Of a stretch of 64,000 nt of DNA, positions 1-9,030 are shown piece after piece. The notes under the pieces were generated by a model. That model did no database searches and was not told where the DNA came from. It saw only the letters and a program-made list of their open reading frames with translations. Within the stretch, counting starts at the first letter, position 1; every line of letters begins with the position of its first letter. Source of the DNA: Prevotella sp. (GTDB lineage Bacteria; Bacteroidota; Bacteroidia; Bacteroidales; Bacteroidaceae); contig SUYI01000002.1 of assembly GCA_015060485.1 (NCBI GenBank), forward strand, positions 62,001 to 126,000, in the 5' to 3' direction. Both the position numbers and the translations under genes were made by a program.

Positions 1-2194
1 GAGGAGTGATACCCATCGTCTGCTTCAATTTGCGCTGTAGACCAGAACGGCTGGTTGCTGCTGCCGATGCCATGTCGCCAACAGAAGTATCTGCATTCGA
101 CAGGTTCGCCTCGATAAAATCCATGACGCGTTTGAGCATGGGGTCATATGCAGCATGATCCGTTTGGGAACGAGTCTGCTGGGCAGTTTCTGGGCCGTTT
201 TCTGTTTTGACTTCCAAGAGAGCCAGATAAGCCTCCAGTGTCTCCCGCTGTTTCCGTTTGATGCGGCGTATATATAATAAGGTGTAGGCTATCCCAAGAA
301 GTGTACCTGCCACTAGCAACAAGATGAGCAGACGTCCCCAAGCGGATTCAAAGAAGGTTGGTTTGACGATAATGGTTAGGGTGCGTATGTTATCCTGCCA
401 CAAGCCATCGGCATTGGTGGAGCGAATCTCCAACTGATAGGTTCCTGGCTCTAAGTCTAGCAGCGTAGCGGAACGTCCGTGACCAATGTAGTTCCATTCG
501 GTGTGGTGTTGAAGACGGAAAGCATAACTGATGCGCTCTGCTGCACAATAGTCGATGGCGGCAAAATGTACCGTGACACTTCGCTCGTGGGGTTGTAGCG
601 TCAAAGTGTCTAAGTAGGCAACCCCCAGATTCTCACTGCCTCCTTGTATGGAAATGCCCGTCAAAACCAGCCGAGGACTGTATGTCTGTTGGCGCATCTG
701 GTCTGTGGAAGTGATAAAGGCTCCGTCCATCAGTCCGAAAAGCCATCTTCCTTTGCTGAGTTGAAGGGGATGGGCATCAGAGAAACGATAATCAGCATTG
801 AAGTATCGGGCATCCAGTTGTCTGTAGTGTCCCATGCTGTCAATCATCGCTATCAGATGGCTGCTGACCATCAGCATGTTTCCCTCGTCCATAGGGGTCA
901 GTGACATAATCACATCCGACGGCAACCTGTTGTTGCCGGCCGTGTAATGTTGGAAAGTCAATGTGTCGGCCAGCAAATCAGAACCTTCGATGCTGTTAAT
1001 GCCACCACTTTCTGTACTGACATAGATGCGTCCGTCGAACCCTGTCATCATATTCATGATGGCACTACTGCTCAAACTGGTTGCACGATTCGACTCGCGC
1101 AGATGTCGATGAAACCGCATTTTATGGGCATCCTGTTCCAGTTTGGCAATAATCAACCCCTCTGTGGTAGCTGCCATCATGACCTCTCCTTGTTGGACCA
1201 ACAGCAGATTACGCACTCGTTGAGCCACCTCTTTGGGATAGCCTTTGGGCGTGTAAAATTGCAGCTGGTCTTTCTGAGACAACGCAGCATAGTAGAGTCC
1301 ACCACCTAGCGTCGCTACCCATAGCCGTCTGAAACGGTCTTCACATATGCTATATACATTCTGATCGGGAAGATTCGTAAAATTGGTAATCTTAAAAACG
1401 CCTGCTGATGTCTCTTGTAAACGGAATAGTCCATCGGGTTTGGAGCCTAACCAAAGGGTTCCATCCATTGTCTGGTACATACAATAAACAGGAGATCCAA
1501 AGGTAGTATAACTGTGATGTAATCGTCCGTCTTTACCCAAATAGCCTAACAGTTGGTCGTCAGCGTAAGAGTAAATGCGCACGGCCCCATCGCCCCTAGT
1601 ACACACCCAATAGCGTTGATGATTGTCTTTAAACAAACACTTTACCTCCGCTTGGGGTTCTATGTCGATTCGCTTTGTATGTTGGACGACAGCCGTCTCT
1701 TTTTTCAAGCCAGAAGGGGTAATGGCCCATTCGTTACCCTGCCGATCGGTTAGGGCAAAGGAAGTGAGTCCGTCGTCATACCTTACGGACTTACTCGTGC
1801 GGTAACGTTTGATGTCGTCTGCGATGTTGGTGGCTGCGCTGTCGCTCAGATTGCTGAAACGATAAGTATGTGTGTCGAACAGATAGTAGTCCTCATCTAC
1901 GCGGCATACCATCTGACCGTCAGGTCTAAGGGCGATGTCTCGAAACCTGTCTGTCGTCATGCGACAGCCGTCACCCATTTGTGCCTTGAACGTTTGAAAT
2001 TCGTAACCGTCATAGCGACACAAGCCATTCCATGTTGCCAGCCAAATGAACCCCAGTTCGTCTTGCAACAACTGAGTGATATGGGCATGTGGCAACCCGT
2101 CTTCTTCGTCATAATAAGTAACTTTGCATGGTGGCTGTCCTGATAAAGTCAGCCATCCTGTACAAACGATGATGAAGAAGGTCAGATGCCTCAT
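1..2194 (-). CDS. Membrane-anchored propeller sensor with AraC-type HTH (partial, C-terminus off window)
   Basis: Reads without a stop from the ATG at 2194 to the window edge (about 731 codons). It opens with a signal-like hydrophobic segment, then two-component-regulator propeller repeats (first block around residues 28-60, with FIWLATWNGLCRYDG; more repeats to about residue 500), a Y_Y_Y-type beta-sandwich (about 550-615), one membrane helix (about 620-641) and, after only about 44 residues, the start of an AraC-type HTH (about 685 on, AAATSRSGLQRKLKQTMGI). It resembles the hybrid two-component regulators of Bacteroidetes but has no room for histidine kinase or receiver domains, so it should be a one-component transmembrane regulator sensing periplasmic sugar fragments. 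The esterase gene starts upstream of it on the same strand, 1 nt away, suggesting co-transcription. Ligand unknown. Confidence 0.85.
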   Translation of the reverse strand, partial: MRHLTFFIIVCTGWLTLSGQPPCKVTYYDEEDGLPHAHITQLLQDELGFIWLATWNGLCRYDGYEFQTFKAQMGDGCRMTTDRFRDIALRPDGQMVCRVDEDYYLFDTHTYRFSNLSDSAATNIADDIKRYRTSKSVRYDDGLTSFALTDRQGNEWAITPSGLKKETAVVQHTKRIDIEPQAEVKCLFKDNHQRYWVCTRGDGAVRIYSYADDQLLGYLGKDGRLHHSYTTFGSPVYCMYQTMDGTLWLGSKPDGLFRLQETSAGVFKITNFTNLPDQNVYSICEDRFRRLWVATLGGGLYYAALSQKDQLQFYTPKGYPKEVAQRVRNLLLVQQGEVMMAATTEGLIIAKLEQDAHKMRFHRHLRESNRATSLSSSAIMNMMTGFDGRIYVSTESGGINSIEGSDLLADTLTFQHYTAGNNRLPSDVIMSLTPMDEGNMLMVSSHLIAMIDSMGHYRQLDARYFNADYRFSDAHPLQLSKGRWLFGLMDGAFITSTDQMRQQTYSPRLVLTGISIQGGSENLGVAYLDTLTLQPHERSVTVHFAAIDYCAAERISYAFRLQHHTEWNYIGHGRSATLLDLEPGTYQLEIRSTNADGLWQDNIRTLTIIVKPTFFESAWGRLLILLLVAGTLLGIAYTLLYIRRIKRKQRETLEAYLALLEVKTENGPETAQQTRSQTDHAAYDPMLKRVMDFIEANLSNADTSVGDMASAAATSRSGLQRKLKQTMGITP

Positions 2195-2195
2195 T

Positions 2196-3326
2196 TTAGA
2201 ACCAATTCATCAGTTTGCGGAGGTAGGCTGTCAGTTCGCCGGCCATCTTTTCATCCTGATAGATGTTGGGGTGCCAGTCGTTGCCACAGAACGCATTGCC
2301 GTCGATGGGAGACATATCGAAACGATAGACTTCTTTGTCGCCAGCCTTCTGGGCTTCGGCTGTGACTTCGTCCAACAATTTTTGGGCAAGTTGCAGTTCC
2401 TGATTATACAGCATGGAACCTGTTAGGAACACGATTTTTGCCTTGGGGTTATGCTGGCGAACCAACTTCAGCAGTTTCTGATAGCCCTGCTTCAGTAATG
2501 TGGCGTCGTAGTTGTTTGTCGAGAGGTCGTTGGTGCCGAGGTTAATGCAGACAACATCGGGTTGATAGCGGTTGAAATCCCACTTTTCCCTCAGGAATGT
2601 TGCTTCCTTGCGGAGTTCAGGTTTCCATGCATAACCTGTATATTCGTATTGTACGGGCATATGGGATTCGGGATTACCCGTTTTCGGACCATCGTAGTTG
2701 CGGTAGGCGCCAATGCCGCTGCGTGCTACTACCCAGTGCTGGGCCTCGAGGTTACGGGCAGTAATGGAGGCATATGAGTAATAATGGTTCTCAGTGGCAT
2801 AGTCGAAATGCTCTTCCTTCTTCAGTCCCTCGTTACCATAGCCGCAAGTGATGGAATTGCCGATGAATTCGATCTTTCTTGACGGAAGTTGGGGGGCGTC
2901 AACCAACTGACGACCTTTGTCTAATACAAAACCCCAAAACTCAGGGAAGAACTCGTAGCCCTCGATAACATACATCAGGCGCACCAGATGACGACCTTCA
3001 GGTAATGCTGTTGCCAGTGTCACCACAGAGTCGCGCTCTCCGCGAAAAGCCACCTTGAATGGTTCAGCCCCGTCAATCTGTGCCACGAAATAGCCACTTT
3101 GGGGTTTGGCAATCATGCGTAGTGACGTGCCTTCGAATGCTGCGATGATTTGCACACCTGGAAAGTTCCATGCCGGACGCTCTGGATTGGTGAAACTGAT
3201 GCGTCCCGTATACAAAATATGTGGGTCGGTGGGTTTGATGACTGTTCCTTTCAGGGGAACGGTAATAATGGCATTGACTCCCAGAGTAGTCAAGAACATC
3301 AAAAAAGCAAAGAAAGTACGTTTCAT
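2196..3326 (-). CDS. Secreted CE2-type SGNH carbohydrate acetyl esterase
   Basis: 376 residues from the ATG at 3326, which opens an N-terminal signal peptide (MKRTFFAFLMFLTTLGVNA); a longer open frame upstream overlaps the ruvB promoter and is not used. Residues about 25-150 look like the jelly-roll domain of carbohydrate esterase family 2, followed by an SGNH hydrolase fold. Block I is IEFIGNSITCGYG with the catalytic Ser, block III is GTNDLS, and the catalytic His lies in DWHPN near the C-terminus. CE2 enzymes remove acetyl groups from xylan, mannan or glucomannan oligosaccharides; that role is inferred from the family. It lies directly upstream of the propeller regulator on the same strand and is divergent from ruvB. 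Confidence 0.85.
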   Translation of the reverse strand: MKRTFFAFLMFLTTLGVNAIITVPLKGTVIKPTDPHILYTGRISFTNPERPAWNFPGVQIIAAFEGTSLRMIAKPQSGYFVAQIDGAEPFKVAFRGERDSVVTLATALPEGRHLVRLMYVIEGYEFFPEFWGFVLDKGRQLVDAPQLPSRKIEFIGNSITCGYGNEGLKKEEHFDYATENHYYSYASITARNLEAQHWVVARSGIGAYRNYDGPKTGNPESHMPVQYEYTGYAWKPELRKEATFLREKWDFNRYQPDVVCINLGTNDLSTNNYDATLLKQGYQKLLKLVRQHNPKAKIVFLTGSMLYNQELQLAQKLLDEVTAEAQKAGDKEVYRFDMSPIDGNAFCGNDWHPNIYQDEKMAGELTAYLRKLMNWF

Positions 3327-3350
3327 AAGTAGATTTTTGTTATTTGGGCG

Positions 3351-3379
3351 CAAAATTACAAAAAATATGCTTAACTTTG
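3351..3379. promoter_or_regulatory. Divergent promoter region, esterase / ruvB
   Basis: TAACTTTG at 3372-3379 fits the Bacteroidetes -7 box TAnnTTTG for ruvB (ATG at 3402). On the opposite strand TAATTTTG (complement of 3351-3358) fits the esterase gene. No -33 TTTG at the ideal 19-21 nt spacing is seen for either. Confidence 0.5.
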
Positions 3380-3401
3380 CACACAAAAGCAAGAAAAAAT
3401 C

Positions 3402-4439
3402 ATGATGGACGAAGATTTTGACATCCGCCAAGAGCAGATGAGCTCCGCTGAGAAGGACTTTGAAAATGCCCTTCGCCCGTTGTCGTTCAACGATTTCAGT
3501 GGACAGCAGCAGGTGGTGGAGAATCTGGAGGTGTTTGTGGAGGCCGCCAAATATCGTGGCGAGCCCCTCGACCATGTGTTACTGCATGGCCCTCCAGGGC
3601 TGGGAAAGACAACTCTCTCGAATATTATTGCCAACGAGTTGGGGGTAGGCTTTAAGATTACCTCCGGTCCTGTGCTTGACAAGCCTGGTGATTTGGCTGG
3701 TATCCTGACGTCGCTGGAGAAAAACGATGTGCTGTTTATCGACGAGATTCACCGATTGTCGCCTGTCGTTGAGGAGTATCTCTATTCAGCGATGGAAGAC
3801 TACCGTATCGACATCATGATTGACAAAGGTCCGTCGGCTCGCTCCATTCAGATTGACCTGAATCCGTTTACGTTGGTGGGTGCTACTACTCGTAGTGGAC
3901 TGCTGACAGCTCCGTTGCGTGCACGTTTCGGCATCAATATGCACCTGCAGTACTACGACCCCGCAACACTGCAAAAGATTATCGAGCGTTCCGCCTCGAT
4001 TCTGCGCGTACCTATTACTACCGATGCTTCCGACGAAATCTCCCGTCGCTCGCGTGGTACGCCCCGTATTGCCAATGCCCTGCTACGAAGGGTGCGCGAC
4101 TTTGCCCAGGTAAAGGGTACGGGAAAGATTGACTCAGAGATTACCAAGATTGCGTTGAAAGCGCTGAATATCGACCAATACGGACTGGACGAGATTGATA
4201 ACCGCATCTTGTTGACCATCATCGACAAATTCCGCGGAGGTCCTGTGGGCATTACCACTATCGCTACCGCTGTTGGCGAGGATGCCGGAACGGTGGAGGA
4301 GGTCTACGAGCCTTTCCTCATCATGGAGGGTTTTATCAAGCGTACCCCACGTGGTCGTATGGTAACGGAACTGGCCTATAAGCATTTTGGGCGTAATCCG
4401 TATAGTGGGAATATTATGGAACCGAATCTTTTTGATTAA
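3402..4439 (+). CDS. ruvB: Holliday junction branch migration helicase RuvB
   Basis: 345 residues, the usual length. Walker [10 protein letters not shown] at about 63-71, Walker B with DEIH at about 110-113, an AAA+ lid with the [12 protein letters not shown] stretch, and a C-terminal winged helix ending in [14 protein letters not shown]. RuvB is the hexameric ATPase motor that drives RuvA-bound Holliday junctions during recombinational repair in the cytoplasm. Its ruvA and ruvC partners are not in the window, which is common in Bacteroidetes. Two consecutive ATGs (3402, 3405) make the start uncertain by one codon. coaD follows after 23 nt. Confidence 0.98.
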   Translation: MMDEDFDIRQEQMSSAEKDFENALRPLSFNDFSGQQQVVENLEVFVEAAKYRGEPLDHVLLHGPPGLGKTTLSNIIANELGVGFKITSGPVLDKPGDLAGILTSLEKNDVLFIDEIHRLSPVVEEYLYSAMEDYRIDIMIDKGPSARSIQIDLNPFTLVGATTRSGLLTAPLRARFGINMHLQYYDPATLQKIIERSASILRVPITTDASDEISRRSRGTPRIANALLRRVRDFAQVKGTGKIDSEITKIALKALNIDQYGLDEIDNRILLTIIDKFRGGPVGITTIATAVGEDAGTVEEVYEPFLIMEGFIKRTPRGRMVTELAYKHFGRNPYSGNIMEPNLFD

Positions 4440-4462
4440 TTGACAATTGATAATTGAGAATT
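4440..4462. repeat. Short AATTGA-type spacer repeat
   Basis: The whole ruvB-coaD spacer consists of alternating TTGACAATTGATAATTGAGAA-like units. The same sequence type occurs at 7183-7220, 30785-30816 and 35457-35480. It forms weak palindromes (CAATTG). Confidence 0.7.
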
Positions 4463-4921
4463 ATGATTAGAACGGGCATTTTCGTAGGGAGCTTTAATCC
4501 GTTTACGGTGGGACACGATTCTATTGTGCGTCGTGCACTGCCGTTGTTCGACCGCTTAGTGATAGGCGTGGTAGGCGACCAGGTACACAAGCCCGATATG
4601 CCCTCTGCTGAGGAACGCATCAAGGCCATAGTCGAGCTCTATCAAGACGAGCCTGCCATCGAGGTGAAACCCTATTATGGATTGGCTGTTGACTTTGCCA
4701 AACAGGAAGACGCCCATTTCATTGTGAAGGGAGTCCGCTCTGTAAAGGACTTTGAATATGAGCGTGAACAAGCCGACATTAATCGCAGCCTCAGTGGTAT
4801 AGAAACCATTCTGCTCTATGCAGAACCACAATATTCGTCCATTTCATCAAGCATGGTCCGCGAGTTGCAGCACTTTGGTGTGGATGTTAGTGCGTTCCTG
4901 CCGAAACGCTCGAAAAAATGA
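4463..4921 (+). CDS. coaD: Phosphopantetheine adenylyltransferase
   Basis: 152 residues from the ATG at 4463; an in-frame TTG at 4454 lies inside the spacer repeat and is less likely. It has the nucleotidyltransferase signature GSFNPFTVGH near the N-terminus (TxGH motif), and IVKGVRSVKDFEYE and SSISSSMVREL later, as in CoaD. The enzyme transfers AMP from ATP to 4'-phosphopantetheine to give dephospho-CoA, the penultimate step of CoA synthesis. It sits between ruvB and ybeY on the same strand and is likely co-transcribed with them. Confidence 0.96.
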   Translation: MIRTGIFVGSFNPFTVGHDSIVRRALPLFDRLVIGVVGDQVHKPDMPSAEERIKAIVELYQDEPAIEVKPYYGLAVDFAKQEDAHFIVKGVRSVKDFEYEREQADINRSLSGIETILLYAEPQYSSISSSMVRELQHFGVDVSAFLPKRSKK

Positions 4922-4965
4922 AGTATTCGAATAACGGTATAACGTTATAACGTAATAACGACAAT
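4922..4965. repeat. ATAACG spacer repeat
   Basis: The coaD-ybeY spacer contains repeated (G)TATAACG/TAATAACG units around a TATAACGTTATA palindrome (about 4936-4947). No promoter box is seen here. Confidence 0.5.
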
Positions 4966-5376
4966 ATGATAACTTATTCAACAGAAAACGTCAAGTTTCC
5001 CAGTATCAAACGCCGTGAAACGACAGCTTGGATTCGTCGCGTGGCTGCCACTTATGGTAAGAGGGTGGGTGAAGTGGGCTATTTGTTTTGCGACGACGAG
5101 CATATCCTCGAGGTGAATCGCGAGTATCTGGGTCACGACTACTATACTGACATCATTACCTTCGACTATGATGAAGGCAATGTGTTGAATGGCGACTTGG
5201 TCATTTCCTTGGATACCGTCCGTACGAATGCTGAGCTGTTTAAAAAGGAGTACGACGAGGAGTTGCATCGTGTCATCATTCACGGCATCCTGCACCTTTG
5301 TGGATTGAACGACAAAGGTCCCGGCGAGCGCGAACAGATGGAAGCAGCTGAGAATGCTGCCTTAGCGCTGCGTTAA
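4966..5376 (+). CDS. ybeY: Endoribonuclease YbeY, rRNA maturation factor
   Basis: 136 residues. The metal motif is HGILHLCGLND (first base of the motif near 5280): two of the three His ligands of the canonical HGxLHLxGYDH are present and the third position is Asp. From memory this D is common in Bacteroidetes YbeY and need not mean loss of activity. YbeY is a single-strand-specific zinc endoribonuclease acting in 16S rRNA 3' maturation and 70S quality control. Its 3' end overlaps the converging LOG-family gene by 15 nt. Confidence 0.93.
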   Translation: MITYSTENVKFPSIKRRETTAWIRRVAATYGKRVGEVGYLFCDDEHILEVNREYLGHDYYTDIITFDYDEGNVLNGDLVISLDTVRTNAELFKKEYDEELHRVIIHGILHLCGLNDKGPGEREQMEAAENAALALR

Positions 5377-5898
5377 GAAATTCTTGATTTCATCGAGGTT
5401 GTTAGCCACCTCAATATACGTGCGCCAAGGTCTGCGGGTTAGTCCTTTGGCCTGTAACTCGTCGAGCATAGCGATGAGTTTGTCCCAGAAGCCCTTCATG
5501 TTATAAAGGATGACGCGTTTCTGGTGATAGCCGATAGTTGCTGAAGCGGCAATGGTAAAAACTTCGTCCAACGTTCCGATGCCACCAGGCAGGGCGATAA
5601 ACACGTCGCTTTGGTCTTCCATCAGTTGCTTGCGGTCGCTTAAGTTGTCACACAGAATATCCACATCTACATACTGCGACATGCGTCCTCCCTGCTCAAC
5701 AATTCGGGGAATGACGCCAATGGTCTTTCCTCCTTGTTCGTGGGCAGCTTTCGACACGCATTCCATCAGTCCACAGTTCACACCACCATAGACAATAGTA
5801 TGACCTTCACTTGCAGCCCATCTTCCTAATTCTTCCGTCAACAGGAAGAAGTCGGAATCGATGCGGTCGTTAGCTGAACAAAAGATACAAATCTTCAT
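5362..5898 (-). CDS. LOG-family protein (TIGR00730), nucleotide 5'-monophosphate phosphoribohydrolase-like
   Basis: 178 residues with a Rossmann-like fold. The hallmark PGGIGTLDE motif (consensus PGGxGTxxE) is present together with MECVSKAAHEQGG in the N-terminal half. Family members cleave cytokinin riboside 5'-monophosphates or other nucleoside monophosphates to base and ribose 5-phosphate; the bacterial substrate here is unknown. It follows the U32 gene on the minus strand with a 6-nt gap, so the two are probably co-transcribed. Confidence 0.88.
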   Translation of the reverse strand: MKICIFCSANDRIDSDFFLLTEELGRWAASEGHTIVYGGVNCGLMECVSKAAHEQGGKTIGVIPRIVEQGGRMSQYVDVDILCDNLSDRKQLMEDQSDVFIALPGGIGTLDEVFTIAASATIGYHQKRVILYNMKGFWDKLIAMLDELQAKGLTRRPWRTYIEVANNLDEIKNFLTQR

Positions 5899-5904
5899 CG
5901 TAGG

Positions 5905-7164
5905 TCAGTTTTGAGGGTTTTCGGCAGGGATAATCTTAAAGAGCTTGTCGCTGGGACGTACCTTCTCAGGAACCTTAATGCTGACGCGCGTGCCTTGTTG
6001 GGCCGTCTCGACAGCCTGCACGTCATCGTGAATCTCGTCGACAGTGACATAGAGCGCTCCTGTCGTCGGACCTGTGATGAGCATCTTGTCGCCAACACTA
6101 AACGTATCGGCCTCGACGGTGAATTCAGCTACGCCCAAACGCGAAAAAAATTTCACGCCCTTGCCGATATATTGTTTGCGCTCGGTGGCATTGGAACCAT
6201 AGTTCTTGTTCCATTCGCCTAAGGTCTGGCCCTGATAGTAGCCATCCCAGAAACCCCGATTGAATACAGTGGCCAGGCGCTCGTCCCACTGGTCCTTCTT
6301 CTCTCCCGTAAAGGTCCCGTCAAGGACACTTTGGATGGCTTCCTTGTAGCATTGTACGACGGTAAGCACATATTCGGGTCCACGGGCGCGGCCTTCAATC
6401 TTGAACACCCTGACACCCGAGCGCATCATCTTGTCGATGAAACGGATGGTTTTCAGGTCTTTGGGCGACATGATGTACTTGTTGTCAATCTCCAGTTCTG
6501 TGCCTGTCTCGCGATCTGTGACGATATAGGAGCGGCGACAAATCTGCATACATGCCCCGCGATTGGCAGAGCGTCCCGTATTGTCGAGACTCATGTAGCA
6601 CTTGCCGCTGATGGCCATACAGAGCGCTCCGTGACAGAACATCTCGATACGCACCAGTTGTCCTGAGGGGCCGCAGATGTGCTGCTCTTCTATCTGACGG
6701 TAGATGTCTGCCACCTGATCGAGGTTCAGTTCACGGGCCAGCACCACCACATCGGCAAACTGTGCATAGAACCGCAGGGCTTCGATGTTCGAAATGTTCA
6801 GTTGTGTAGAAAGGTGCACCTCCATACCTTTCTCCCGGCAATAGGTCATTACCGCTATGTCGCAGGCTATCACGGCAGTGATCTTGGCTTCCACAGCGGC
6901 ATCCACAATCTGATGCATCAACGCGATGTCCTCACCATAGATGATGGTGTTTACCGTCAGGTACGACTTCACCCCGTGCTCCTTACAGGTGGCAGCAATC
7001 TCGCGCAGGTCGTCGATGGTGAAATGGTTGGCCGAATGCGAACGCATGTTCAACTGCTCTACGCCAAAGTAGACACTGCCTGCCCCTGCTTTCAGGGCTG
7101 CAGCCAGCGAATCGCGACTGCCCACAGGGGCCATAATCTCAAAATCTGTTATATTTTCTTTCAT
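5905..7164 (-). CDS. Peptidase U32 family protein (TrhP/YegQ-like)
   Basis: 419 residues from the ATG at 7164 (MKENITDFEIMAPVGSRDS). The longer open frame to 7257 runs through spacer repeat and the pectate-lyase promoter, so it is rejected. The U32 signature EMFCHGALCMAISGKCYMS is intact, with further Cys in NRGACMQICRR that could bind an Fe-S cluster. E. coli TrhP (YegQ) of this family takes part in prephenate-dependent 5-hydroxyuridine formation at tRNA position 34; other U32 proteins are collagenase-like. The tRNA role is the better guess from length and motif. The -7 box is 8 nt upstream of the start codon. Confidence 0.88.
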   Translation of the reverse strand: MKENITDFEIMAPVGSRDSLAAALKAGAGSVYFGVEQLNMRSHSANHFTIDDLREIAATCKEHGVKSYLTVNTIIYGEDIALMHQIVDAAVEAKITAVIACDIAVMTYCREKGMEVHLSTQLNISNIEALRFYAQFADVVVLARELNLDQVADIYRQIEEQHICGPSGQLVRIEMFCHGALCMAISGKCYMSLDNTGRSANRGACMQICRRSYIVTDRETGTELEIDNKYIMSPKDLKTIRFIDKMMRSGVRVFKIEGRARGPEYVLTVVQCYKEAIQSVLDGTFTGEKKDQWDERLATVFNRGFWDGYYQGQTLGEWNKNYGSNATERKQYIGKGVKFFSRLGVAEFTVEADTFSVGDKMLITGPTTGALYVTVDEIHDDVQAVETAQQGTRVSIKVPEKVRPSDKLFKIIPAENPQN

Positions 7165-7172
7165 TTCTGCTG

Positions 7173-7180
7173 CAAAGGTA
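7173..7180 (-). promoter_or_regulatory. -7 box of the U32 gene
   Basis: TACCTTTG on the minus strand ends 8 nt before the ATG at 7164, predicting a 5' leader of only about 5 nt. An imperfect TTG near 7199-7203 could serve as the -33 element and falls inside the spacer repeat. Confidence 0.6.
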
Positions 7181-7182
7181 AG

Positions 7183-7220
7183 AAATAATTGATAATTCGC
7201 AATTGAGAATTGAGAATTAT
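7183..7220. repeat. AATTGA/GAATTGA spacer repeat between divergent promoters
   Basis: Units of ATAATTGATAATT and CAATTGAGAATTGAGAATT lie between the U32 -7 box and the pectate-lyase -7 box, so the repeat occupies the place of both -33 regions. Confidence 0.65.
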
Positions 7221-7223
7221 TTG

Positions 7224-7231
7224 TAATTTTG
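7224..7231 (+). promoter_or_regulatory. -7 box of the pectate lyase gene
   Basis: TAATTTTG fits TAnnTTTG, 17 nt upstream of the chosen ATG at 7249. No exact TTTG lies at -33. Confidence 0.55.
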
Positions 7232-7248
7232 CAGGCAGAAAACAAACT

Positions 7249-9030
7249 ATGAAGCAAATGACAATGATAAAAAAGAGTTTTTCGGTTTTTATTTTGATGC
7301 TGAGCACAGTGTTCTGCCAGGCTGCTCCTGTGTCAATGCTCGAAGCTGGAGGTTGGTTCGAAAGCGGCTATGTCACCTGGCAGAAGACCAGTGGAATGAA
7401 GTATAACGTCTACATCAGCCCTGTATCAGAGGAATCGTGGGTCAAAATAGACGATGAACTGGTTCGTGAGTATGCTGACTACGGACGTGCCGATGCTTTA
7501 GGACTCCCTGCAGGCAACTATCGTTTTAAGGTGGTTCCCGTTAGTGGTAGTGAGGAGCAGTCAGCTGATGCCGCCATATCGTCTGCCATTGATGTCAAGG
7601 CTCACGACCGCAATGGCTTTGCCCACAAACAGGCAGGTGCGACAGGTATCGGTGCTTATAACAACGATGGAACCTTGAAGTCTAATGCCCGTGTGGTGTA
7701 TGTCTGGGCGGAAAATGCCAAGACGGTGTCGCTGAAGGTCAAGAAAGACAAGAAGGGAACGGAAGCCACCTACACCGGCCTTCAGGATATTATTTATGGT
7801 TATCAGAAGGGCGATGCCGACGGCAGTTACGACGAGCGTCCTTTGTGTGTCCGCATCATTGGTACCATTCGCGATACGGATATGGACTCCTTCGGCAGTT
7901 CTGCTGAGGGTTTACAGATTAAGGGCGCTAAAGAATATCAGCCGATGCATATCACCATCGAGGGTGTCGGCAACGATGCGACCATCTGGGGCTTTGGTTT
8001 CCTAGTAAGAAACAGTGCTTCTGTCGAGCTCCGCAATTTCGGTATCATGCTGTGTATGGACGACTGCGTCAGCATCGACACCAAGAACGAGATGATATGG
8101 GTTCATAACTTGGACTTCTTCTACGGCAAGCCCGGCAGTGCCGCAGACCAGAAGAAGGGCGACGGCACACTCGACATCAAGGGTAACTCCCATTGGTGTA
8201 CCTTCTCGTACAACCATTTCTATGATTCCGGCAAGTCGAGCCTTGGAGGTATGAAGAGCGAGTCGACCACCGATTATAATACATACCACCACAACTGGTT
8301 CGACCATTCCGACTCCCGTCATCCCCGTATCCGTACGATGTCGATGCACATCTACAACAACTATTTCGACGGCAATTCGAAGTATGGCGTAGGTATGACC
8401 TATGGAGGCTCTGCTTTCGTAGAGCAGAACTATTTCCGTCATTGCAAGAACCCGATGCTGATTTCCAAACAAGGCACCGATGCCAAGGGCAGCGGCACCT
8501 TCTCGGGCGAGAACGGTGGCGTCATCAAGTCGTATGGCAATATCGTGAAGGACGCCTCTTCTCTGGTGACCTACCAGCAGAATGCCTCGTCGTGGGACTG
8601 CTGGGAAGCCAGCGCACGTAACGACCAGGTACCTGCCGATGTGGTAGCCAAGGCAGGTGGAACGGGTTATAACAATTTCGATACCGATGCCAGCGTGATG
8701 TACGACTACACCCCCGATGCAGCAGCTAATGTTCCTGCTATCGTGACAGGAACGTATGGTGCAGGTCGTATGCAGCATGGCGATTTCCAGTGGACTTTCG
8801 ACAATGCGACACAGGACACCAATGATGCCATCATTCCCGAGCTGAAATCCGCCCTTCAGGACTATCAAACAATGTGGATAGGTTTTTTTACAGGCGCCAC
8901 AGCCATTCGTGAACTCCAACGGACACCATCTGACAACCAGTCTTTTTTTGACTTGCAAGGACGGCAGATAAAACGTCCTGTAAATCATCAGGTTGTGGTC
9001 CACAACGGACATAAATACGTAAGTCAATGA
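7249..9030 (+). CDS. Secreted pectate lyase, polysaccharide lyase family 1
   Basis: 593 residues from the ATG at 7249; in-frame ATGs at 7258 and 7264 are alternatives. A signal peptide (IKKSFSVFILMLSTVFCQA) is followed by an insert-like beta region (about 25-130) and a right-handed beta-helix. PL1 landmarks are DGTLDIKGNSHWCTFSYNHF (calcium site) and SDSRHPRIRTMSMHIYNNYF, whose Arg in HPRIR fits the catalytic base. It cleaves polygalacturonate by beta-elimination outside the cytoplasm. The C-terminal tail FFDLQGRQIKRPV resembles the short C-terminal beta motif of secreted Prevotella proteins. It overlaps the next gene by 4 nt (ATGA). Confidence 0.93.
   Translation: MKQMTMIKKSFSVFILMLSTVFCQAAPVSMLEAGGWFESGYVTWQKTSGMKYNVYISPVSEESWVKIDDELVREYADYGRADALGLPAGNYRFKVVPVSGSEEQSADAAISSAIDVKAHDRNGFAHKQAGATGIGAYNNDGTLKSNARVVYVWAENAKTVSLKVKKDKKGTEATYTGLQDIIYGYQKGDADGSYDERPLCVRIIGTIRDTDMDSFGSSAEGLQIKGAKEYQPMHITIEGVGNDATIWGFGFLVRNSASVELRNFGIMLCMDDCVSIDTKNEMIWVHNLDFFYGKPGSAADQKKGDGTLDIKGNSHWCTFSYNHFYDSGKSSLGGMKSESTTDYNTYHHNWFDHSDSRHPRIRTMSMHIYNNYFDGNSKYGVGMTYGGSAFVEQNYFRHCKNPMLISKQGTDAKGSGTFSGENGGVIKSYGNIVKDASSLVTYQQNASSWDCWEASARNDQVPADVVAKAGGTGYNNFDTDASVMYDYTPDAAANVPAIVTGTYGAGRMQHGDFQWTFDNATQDTNDAIIPELKSALQDYQTMWIGFFTGATAIRELQRTPSDNQSFFDLQGRQIKRPVNHQVVVHNGHKYVSQ

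Noticed and set aside
2196..3575. Longer start for the CE2 esterase
   Set aside because: The extra 83 residues overlap ruvB and the promoter region; the signal peptide begins at 3326.
8002..9027. 341-codon open frame opposite the pectate lyase gene
   Set aside because: Antisense to a gene with clear PL1 motifs; composition is the mirror of its codon use and no domain or signal is seen.
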